From NCBI RefSeq assembly GCF_031755915.1, contig NC_083380.1:15209001-15273000 (forward strand): a DNA stretch of 64,000 nt, written 5' to 3'. This document shows positions 56,239-64,000 of this stretch, one piece after another. Every line of letters starts with the position of its first letter. Position 1 is the stretch's first letter. The notes under the pieces are model-generated. The model had not been told where the DNA came from. It was given only the letters and a program-made list of their open reading frames with translations, and did not search any database. A program made the translations under genes and the position numbers. Source of the stretch: Ziziphus jujuba (Eukaryota > Streptophyta > Magnoliopsida > Rosales > Rhamnaceae).

Positions 56239-57411
56239 TTGCTACTTATCAAACCCAAGTGTTGTAGCTTTTTTCTTATCGTTATGATGTGCATGAACTT
56301 CTTTCACCGCCTCAAGGCCAGAAGCAGAAAGTCACAAGCTTCCTTATCCTCAAAATCTCATGACATCTCTTGTGGTACCTTTTCTTCGGTGAAAGATGTC
56401 AAAATGGAAAGTAGCAATTTCGGTATTCAAATATTCAGCTGTGATGAGCTTCTAAAAGCGACTGATAATTTCGACTCAGCCCAAAAACTTGGAGATGGAA
56501 GCTCTGGCACAGTTTATTTTGGTAAGCTTCACAAACAATCCTGATCTTCAATATTAGTACTAATTTGTGAATCCTATATACGATTAACTTTTTTCGCAGG
56601 TAAACTCTATGATGGGAGAACTGTTGCAGTCAAACAAATGAAAGGAAACGATCCCAAGAGAGTTGAGAAATTTATGAATGAGATTGAAGTTTTATCACGC
56701 CTGCGCCACCAAAATCTTGTCTCACTCTACGGATGCACCTCCCACCATAGCCGTGAACTCCTTCTGGTATATGATTACATTCCCAATGGAAGTGTTGCTG
56801 ATCACCTTCACGGTGAACACGCAAAACTTCAGGGAATGACTTGGTCTACTAGAATGAACATTGCCACAGAAACTGCATCTGCATTGGCATATCTCCATGC
56901 TTCTGATATCATCCACCATGACATAAAAACTAGTAGTGTTCTCCTGGACAAAAATTTCTATGTTAAACTAGCAGGTTTCGCGTTATGTCGTCTTTTTCCT
57001 TCGGATGTCACCCATGTCTCAACTGTTCCACGAGGGACTCCAGGTTACATTGATCCAGAGTATCAACAAACCAAAAAACTGACTTGTAAAAGTGATGTTT
57101 TTAGCTTTGGAGTGGTTTTGATGGAACTTGTATCGTCGAAGCCTGCTGTTGATATCACAAGGCCACGACACCAGATTAATTTATCTACAATGGCAATGAA
57201 TATGATCCAAAATCATGCATTAAATCAGCTGGTAGATCCTTGTCTTGGGTTTGACTCAGACTTGAAGGTGAGGAGAATGATAAGTGCAGTGGCAGAGTTA
57301 GCATTTCAGTGTTTGCAGTGTGAGAAGGAAATGAGACCGTCTATGCTTTACGTTTTGGAAGAACTAAAGAGTATACAAAGAAGGGATTTCGAAGCAGATG
57401 GAAATTCTTAA
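56239..57411 (+). pseudogene. LRK10L-1-type kinase copy G, 5'-truncated, catalytic Asp lost
   Basis: Two exons, about 56253-56521 and 56600-57411, match exons 3 and 4 of gene H. They cover a hydrophobic segment, a juxtamembrane part ('KSHDISCGTFSSVKDV') and a kinase with 'VAVKQM'. The membrane-exon acceptor is damaged (H has 'cacag', G has 'cccaag') and the frame differs from H there. The ectodomain exons are absent upstream. Catalytic motifs are altered: HRD is HHD ('IIHHDIKTSSVLLD'), DFG is GFA ('KLAGFALCRLF'), and the glycine loop is 'GDGSSGTVYFG'. The metal-binding Asp is gone, so no normal phosphotransfer is expected. It ends at 57409-57411, about 45 codons short of H. Read as a pseudogene; a pseudokinase is the alternative. 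Confidence 0.75.
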
Positions 57412-58482
57412 TGATATATATGATATTGTTTCCTGTAATTGACAATTGAACCAAGCTCAGCTGCCAAGTATTATATCAAGAATTGTGTAATTTGTTGATA
57501 TTACACCATTCTTTATATAACACTTAGTAGTTTTCTGATAAGCTCAGTTACTAAGTATTATATAAATTATGGTGTAATTTGTTATTAATTAAAAATAAAA
57601 CAATGGTGTAATTTGTTTTCACTGTAGTTTTCTGATTGTTTGCATCTTAAAATTGCTGACTTCTTTTTTCTCATAATGAAAAAAACAATGATTTTTTTTT
57701 TTGGGGTCAATTAGACATTGTTTGAATTGCATTTTCATTTACTGTGGTAGACCAGCTAGCCCAATTTGACGGTCAGAAAGTCCGGCTAAAGGTGTTAATG
57801 GACCACTCTTCAGCAAGACAACCTCGTCAGCAAAAAGTTGTCCTCTGCTTTTTTCTGTCTCTTGTAAAACTTAGTTTGTGTAGTACTTTTTGCTTCCTCC
57901 ACCGCATAAAGCTATCTCATTGAAATAATGCTATTCCTAACAAAGCCACACCAGTTTAATTTTACCAAGTATGTTGTTTCAATGAAACAATAATCATTTG
58001 ATATTTGAACTGAAATTTACTGAACAAATAAGGTCTTCCTTTATATCCTATTCTTTACTAAAAATCCAAAGAAAAATCATTGCATAGAACAAATAAGCCG
58101 TAAGTAAAGTTTTATGATGTGTGTTTGGAAACATTTCTCAAACTTTGTCTACAATAATCCCATTAATGGGGTTTTTCTGCAATGCAAGGTTAGAATTTTC
58201 GTTTTTTGTTTTCCTTTTATTTTTATTCATAAAAAAAAAAAATGAAGTTCAAAATATGTAATATACTAATTATACACAAATTTTCTCTAAAATCTTGAAT
58301 GTTTGATTAGTAAAAGTAGGATTTTGCCTAATATGAGCTTTTTTTTTTGTCTCTCTGATGTATGGGATTATTCATCCACTGAGAGCATTAAAAACAACCC
58401 AATAATACTATAACCATTCAAGCAACTATACATCCAAAGTTTTTGTCATTAAAACCGAATCATATTTTGGTTTATCTTACAG
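57412..58482. other. Spacer between copies G and I
   Basis: Apart from the inverted C-terminal scrap at 57745-57860 there is no coding sequence. The region from about 58250 resembles intron sequence upstream of the membrane exon in copy D ('gtaggattttgcctaatat'; D 47568). Confidence 0.45.
57745..57860 (-). pseudogene. Inverted scrap of an LRK10L-1-type C-terminus
   Basis: On the minus strand the bases read 'DEVVLLKSGPLTPLAGLSD', matching the tail of gene H ('DEAVLLKSGPLTLSPDSVN'; H bases 60280-60360). It lies 330 bases downstream of copy G but in the opposite orientation, and G itself lacks this tail. Nothing else of a minus-strand gene surrounds it. Confidence 0.7.
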
Positions 58483-59626
58483 ATGGCACAATAGCTGTGG
58501 TTGTATTGTTGCTGACCTGTGTTATCATTTGCTGTTTTAGAATCAGAAAATCAATGTTCATCAGGTCAGTAAAATTTTTGACAAAGAGAAAATCTGATAG
58601 AGATCTTGAAGCTTTCATTAGAAGTTGTGAAACCTCTCCCTGTAAAAAGGCATAGATTTTCCCAGATCAAGAAAATGACCAAAAACTATTCAAAGTAGGT
58701 CATGCAGGTTAGAGTGTTGTGTATAAAGGAAAGCTACCCGATGGGTGAGATGTGGCCGTCAAGCTCCTAAAATTGCCCATGGAGAATAATGGAGAAGTGC
58801 TTATTACTGAGGTAGCAAGCATTAGTAAAACTTCTCATATAAATATAGTTGAACTCATGGGCTTTTGCTTAGAAGGATACCAAAGAGCTCTCACTATTTA
58901 GTACTTGCCTAAGGATCACTTGAAAAGTTCATATTCAATAAGGATCCTTTGAAAACCACTTGAGACTTGGCATGGGAAAAACTGCTCCAAATTGCTCTAA
59001 GGATTGCTTAAGGGCTAGCCCCAATATTTGCACCGAGGGTGCAATACAAGAATTTTGTACTTTGATATCAAACCCCATAACATCCTCTTGGATGAAAATT
59101 TTAACCGAAAAATTTCAGATTTTGGGCTTGCTAAACTTACACAAGGAAAGAGAGTACCACATACATCAAGAATGATAGAGGGACAACACCGTATATATAC
59201 AGGTTCAGAATTGAGGAATGCCAATGGAACAGTTGAAAATTCTTCTATGAATTGGAGCATTAAGGTTTCTTCCAAGTCTGATGTTTATAGCTATGGAATG
59301 ATGAATATGGAAATGGTCGGAGGAAGAAGAAACCTTGAAACTGAAGTGACTACACGCAAAAACACGTTTTCCATAATGGGTGTATATAGAGAAACGTCAA
59401 ACTTGGTAGAAATCTACGATTGCATGGTGTGGTGACTACCAAGGAAGGTGAAATTGCAAAAAAGATAGTTTTGGTAGGATTTTGTTGCATTCAGAAAGAG
59501 CCAACATATAGACCATACATGAATAAAGTGATTGAAATGTTGGGAGGAAGATTAGAGGCCTTGCACATCCCACCAAACCATTTATTGTCTTCTCTATTAC
59601 CACAGGCAGAATCTTCAAGCGCATAA
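58483..59626 (+). pseudogene. LRK10L-2-type kinase copy I, membrane and kinase exon only
   Basis: After an acceptor at 58481-58482 the exon encodes 'DGTIAVVVLLLTCVIICCF' and 'KSDRDLEAFIRSC', then shifts frame near 58635. Later pieces include '[20 protein letters not shown]' (59031-59090), '[10 protein letters not shown]', 'SKSDVYSYGMMNMEMVGGRR' and the tail 'PPNHLLSSLLPQ'. Stops occur at the former 'DGRxVAVK' (58746-58748) and 'YEF' (58898-58900) positions, and frameshifts elsewhere. Between DFG and the SDVYSYG motif the sequence is rewritten ('GSELRNANGTVENSSMNWS'), with no APE. No ectodomain exon lies upstream. Confidence 0.8.
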
Positions 59627-60249
59627 GTTTTCTAATACAATCTGCCTAGTGAACATAATCTATGTTATTGAAAGACCAACGAGATCAACTTTTTCTTTCT
59701 TTCTGGGCAGAGTTCTTACTTAAAACTCATATGAAAAGCATATAATTCTAATTTAGAATGGCCCTGCAATATTTTAAAGTGCTGCAAAGATTTTTTTTTT
59801 TTTTCCTTCTTTTTTTTTTGTTTTGTTTTTTTTTTCCCCCTTTTCCTTCTTTTCAAATTTGTTTAAATCTCAGTTTGCACCTCCAAGTCCTCGTACAACC
59901 CTGTTAATATTTCAGGTAGATGAGTCCATACAAGGGTGAAAATTCGTTTTTACCAAGTGTTTTGCTAATAAACAATCAATAAATGTTAAGAAAACAATCA
60001 TATATATATATATAGTTACACTTAATTTACTAGTTAAGAAAAAAAAAATTCAATATAGGAAAAACTTCTACTCAACTTGTACATGAACTCTACTATATAT
60101 TCATGTCAGCTCTTACACAACTATGTACATCTGATTCCAGATAACAAATTTTTAGGAGATGATCCACTTTTTGTCATATGGTAGTTAATACTTGCATAGC
60201 ACTCTCTCTGATTATGTTCTTGAAAATTATAAAAAACGAGAAGGAAAAC
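59627..60249. other. Convergent intergenic spacer between copy I and gene H
   Basis: It receives the 3' ends of both genes. It contains the family 3' UTR of I, a long T-rich run (59789-59845) and (TA)n at 60000-60013. The 60050-60249 part is the probable 3' UTR of H. Confidence 0.45.
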
Positions 60250-63013
60250 TTAACCGCTTTCGTTTGGTGTTGTTGCCCAGCTAAGCCAATTTGAATTCAC
60301 AGAATCTGGTGAAAGTGTCAGTGGACCACTCTTAAGTAACACAGCCTCATCAGCTGAAGTGATCTTATCCTCTGCCTCTTCTTCCTTGTAATCTTTACTT
60401 TGTATTCTCTTTAATTCTTCCATTACATCTGGCATCGATGGTCTAATATCCTTCTCACCTTGTAAACACTGAAATGCTAACTCTGCCACAGCAGTTATCA
60501 TCTTCCTTATCCTTAAGTCTGACTCAAACCCAAGATAAGGGTCTACCAGCTCATGCAGTGCATGGTTTTGAATTTTGTTGATTGCCATGGTAGATAGATT
60601 AATCTCGTGTCGATGCCTAGTGATATCAACAGCGGGCAGTGATGATACTAGTTCCATCAGAACCACCCCAAAGCTAAAGACATCACTCTTACTGGTCAGC
60701 TGGTAGCATTGGTGATAGTCTGGATCCACATAACCTGGAGTTCCTTGTGGAGCAGTTGAGACATGGGTGACATCTGATGGAAATAGACGAGACAATCCAA
60801 AATCTGCTACTTTGACAGAGAAATTTTTGTCCAGTAGAATATTGTTGGTCTTGACATCACGGTGGACGATCTCAGAGGCATGGAGATATGTCAATGCAGA
60901 TGCAGTTTCTATTGCAATGTTCATTCGAGTAGACCATGGCAATCCCTTGGGTTTTGCTCGTTCACCATGAAGGTGATCAGCAACAGTTCCATTGGGAACG
61001 TACTCATATACCAGAAGGAGTTCACGGCTATGGCGGGAAGTGCAGCCATAGAGTGAGACAAGATTTTGATGACGCAGGCGTGCTAAGATCGCAACTTCAT
61101 TCATGAACTGCTCAACTCTCCTGAAATTGTTTTCATACAGACGCTTGACTGCAACAGTTCGCCCATCGCAGAGTTTACCTACAAAGTTTCATCAAATGAT
61201 TCCCAAATGAGTCACATTGATCAAGAGTGTTTGGAGCCGGTTTAACTGGTAAACTAGTGAGTTTCTTGCCATCTAAGAAATTTCAGATCCTGACTTGTCT
61301 ATTATAGTAAGGATTATGAAGAAAGAAGAATGTAAAGATCACAAATTGTTCTTAGTTACTCACCAAAATAAACTGTGCCAAAACCTCCATCTCCAAGTTC
61401 TTTGGATGAGTCAAAATTGTCAGTGGCTTTTAGAAGTTCATCATAGTCAAAAATATGAACACCGTGATAGGTGCTTCTGTTCTCAACATCCTTCACCGAT
61501 GAGAAGGTGTCAGAAGAGATGTCACGAGATTTCACATATATGGGAGCGTTTCGCTTTCTGATGTGGCGTAAATAGATAAAGAAGACCATACACATAATAA
61601 GTACACCAATAAGACCAGCTACAACACCTGTGTATAATGGGAATTTAACAAGTAGCAATTAGTGGTTAGGTTGGAGAAAACATCTTGTAATTGGGAAACG
61701 TAGAAATGCAACAAAAAGATAAAGAACTATAGAAGGAAAATTGGTAAATTACCTATGATAATCTTGACTTGCCAATTTATTCCCTCTTCTGCAGCAAGAA
61801 ACCAAAGAAAACACATGTTAGAAAACTAATACCATCAATATGAGAAATTCAAGAGAAGCTTTGAAAATCAGGAAACTATTCTGTGGAAGAAGTAAATCAA
61901 TCTAAATCTACCACTCTTTGTTCATTGCTTCAAGTTCAAAATCTTAAATCCAATACATAATCCATATAAACTACATTGAATATGAAGATATTCAACAACA
62001 AGGAGTAAACAAAGACAGCCTAAATAATTATCTGAACATACCAGGAAACAGGGTTAAAAACTACTGTCTTATAGCCACACTTATCCGTCTATTTTTGCTA
62101 GGACCATACTTAAAGTTTTAATTCTGGGACTAGAAAATCAACGAGTCAGCGTAAACATGACGAAATAGAAACTAAAGAAGAAATTTCATGGTTAAACTTA
62201 ATAATACATCAAAAGATTGAAACAAAACTTCGCAAAAAATTTACCATCATGGCAGGTTTTCGCATGAGGACCATCATGGCAAAAACAAACAAATTCGTTA
62301 TTATCGTACCCACATCTTCCACCACTTTTTTGGCAATTACTACAACCATGTGCAGTCCAATTCAGAACAAAACCCATCTTCATGATTTCAGCATAATTCA
62401 TATTCAACAATTTATTGAAGCTCACATTCTCTGCCACATCCACAGCCACATCAACTGAAGATTGGCACCAGTCTAAAGAATAGTTCATGTTCATCAATGC
62501 CTCCTTATGAAATACAGCGAAAGAGTGGTGGGTGGTATTGCTAGCACAGTCAACTGGGAATGGATAAATCTGGTCTGGAGGTTCTTCAGAGCAATTGTAG
62601 AAGAAGGAAAAATCAATGTGATCAGGACTGTACCGGAAAGGAGTTCTATCAAGGCTAAGATTGTGTCTAGGAGCTTGGCATTCTTCATCATAGACTGCGG
62701 CATTGGCCACGATTAGTGAATTGTTCGAGTAAAATATTTCTTTGATGATAAAATCATGATTGGAAATTGTGAGAACTGGGCTTTTGTGAGTGCAATTAAT
62801 CTGAAAGTTGGGGTACCCACAAAAGGATTCTTGATGAGAAAACCAGAAAGGGTAGCTTATATTTGGACCGTTTCCGCAGTTTTGAGGTTCACAGGCTTTG
62901 AACTTTGGATCTACAGCTAGAGTTTTTTGGGGAGAAACAGTGAAGATGAGATTGAAGATGAGGATGAAGCATATATAAAAAGGAGTGAGTCTGAAGATGT
63001 TTTGGATATACAT
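60250..63013 (-). CDS. LRK10L-1.2-like receptor kinase, intact (gene H)
   Basis: Proposed exons, minus strand: 63013-62245, 61788-61753, 61627-61364 and 61178-60250. All three introns are phase 1 with GT-AG ends, and the total is 665 aa, normal for the family. Signal peptide ~1-33; GUB_WAK_bind ~41-110 ('CEPQNCGNGPNISYPFW'); WAK_assoc to ~256 ('CSNCQKSGGRCGYDNNEFVC'); membrane segment ~270-288; kinase ~345-615 with 'GDGGFGTVYFG', Lys368 ('VAVKRL'), HRD at 462-464 ('HRDVKTNNILLD'), DFG at 482-484 and 'GTPGYVDPDY'. It is an RD kinase. The extracellular part probably binds wall pectin or another ligand, and the kinase would signal from the plasma membrane; relatives act in defence and ABA or drought responses. 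Among the eight LRK10L copies here it alone has no lesion that I can see. The ectodomain exon is nearly identical to pseudogene C. Confidence 0.88.
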
Positions 63014-64000
63014 TTGGTATGAAAAACAAAGAAGTAAACAGAGGGGGAGGAAAAAAAAAAAAAGAAAAAAACAGAGGAGAAGAAAGATTTTATTTTTGGA
63101 AGTTTGAAGATGAAAGTTCTATGTAGTTGTTGTTCCTTGTTGTGTAAGTCTTTTGAAGTTTGGAAGTTTTAGCTTTACTTATTTTTGTTTATGATTGGAG
63201 GTTGAAAAAAAGCAAGAGAAAGACAAAACAATGGTTCAAGCAAAAGCAAATAAATCTCTAAAAGTGGGCCACAACTTTGAAATTGAATTGCATAATTCAA
63301 ATCTGCCTAATTACCTTTTCTAATGGTGGGAACACGAAGAAATTGTAAACATATTTATATTTATATTTATATATATTAGAGGGGCTATTAGAGTTGTTCT
63401 AATTCAAAGATTAGGAATTCAAGCAATTGGGAGAGGCTTTCCACTTACAAAGATTTGGATTCTATGGTTCACCTAAGAGCTAGATGTTTTGGGGCATTAG
63501 GAAAGACATTGTCAAACTAAAAAGAAAACTCAAAAGCTCTTTTGAGAACTCAAGTAGGTTTCCATGTCTTTAACCAAAGGGAACTCGTTACTTGGTAAGG
63601 GATAAAACTTCACTTATTTGGACAACTTTTGATTAATTATCTTTGTCAGCAAGAAATTTGGACAATGTTTTCAATCAACCTAAGTCTTGGATTGTAGATG
63701 ATGATAAGGTCTATAAATAGTGACATCACAATAACATTCTTGGAAAAATTTTATATATTTCATCTAAACAATGTATTACTTTATTTTTAAATAGGCATGT
63801 AAAAGATGGGGTTCAAAAAAAAAAAAAAAAAAAAGAGAAGTTCATGGATATACTGCTAAACGATTACCATACCTACCGTCTACAAAGTAAATGAAATGGG
63901 TGGGAAGGAGTAGAAAATTGTGTAAAGTGGAAGACCTTGACTCTCTTTTAAGGGAACTAGTGGCTGGCTGAACAGAAAGTGGAGGGCAGAAGAGAAATCC
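62115..64000 (-). repeat. Right arm of the large inverted repeat (partner 27446-29230)
   Basis: It contains exon 1 of H, its 5' leader and upstream region. Homology to copy C starts in intron 1 near 62115 and continues to the window edge. Examples are the 'tatttatatttatatttata' run at 63353 (C: 27921-27940, reversed) and the T/A-run block at 63818. Confidence 0.85.
63014..64000 (-). promoter_or_regulatory. Upstream region of gene H, shared with copy C
   Basis: Read on the minus strand it has a pyrimidine-rich leader just before the ATG (63040-63090), AT-rich (TATAAA)-like repeats near 63353-63376, and a T-run near 63818-63835. It parallels 27446-28270 upstream of C almost block for block. 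A single TATA box cannot be chosen. Confidence 0.5.

Noticed and set aside
1..64000. tRNA, rRNA or snoRNA genes
   Set aside because: Looked for typical A/B-box and cloverleaf patterns by eye and saw none that I could support; a covariance-model scan would be needed to exclude them.

Overview
The window looks like nuclear DNA of a dicot plant. It is AT-rich, its genes have short GT-AG introns, and it is crowded with LTR retrotransposons. It carries a decaying cluster of LRK10-like receptor kinases (LEAF RUST 10 DISEASE-RESISTANCE LOCUS RECEPTOR-LIKE PROTEIN KINASE-like: GUB_WAK_bind / WAK_assoc ectodomain, one membrane segment, Ser/Thr kinase). The species cannot be read from the sequence. All identities were made by eye from translations and repeat comparison; no search was run.

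Layout. 1-193: 3' end of a long LTR. 936-2661: an apparently intact three-exon QRT3-like polygalacturonase gene. 3.1-5.0 kb: a MITE candidate and CACTA-type subterminal repeats. 5.6-12.1 kb: a three-deep nest of related long LTRs, with a forward solo LTR (7225-9773) inside a reverse solo LTR (6682-11864) inside an older relic. 12.1-17.5 kb: another LTR-like relic split by a 3.1 kb solo LTR (14294-17419). 18.3-18.9 kb: ~170 bp tandem repeats abutting the 3' tail of a lost kinase gene.

19.9-64.0 kb is the LRK10L cluster. Copies in order: B (promoter plus ectodomain scrap, split by a young 5.6 kb Copia element at 20133-25735); C (28271-31865, with nonsense codons and a mitochondrial cob fragment in an intron); D (34755-49203, split by two Copia elements and with many lesions); E (50320-53276, ectodomain nonsense codons but an almost intact kinase); F (5' scrap at 53832-54150); G (56239-57411, truncated, with its DFG Asp lost); I (58483-59626, broken); and H on the minus strand (60250-63013, four exons, 665 aa), the only copy I read as intact.

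Most unusual points. (1) C and H share an almost identical ectodomain exon and upstream DNA as an inverted duplication (about 27446-29230 versus 62115-64000), but carry kinase exons of two different LRK10L subfamilies. The homology switch lies inside intron 1, so C is a chimeric receptor made by exon shuffling. (2) The cob fragment in C keeps genomic C at three positions that are edited in plant mitochondrial cob mRNA, pointing to DNA-level transfer. (3) Four LTR copies share a short hairpin whose stem covaries, and one LTR family carries a tandem array of small covarying hairpins. (4) One Copia element has lost its integrase region and has a 27 bp minisatellite there instead. (5) The young Copia leader has a cluster of ACGT-core motifs. 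I see no CRISPR, tRNA or rRNA, and no operon-like system; the biology is receptor-kinase birth and death driven by duplication and transposition.
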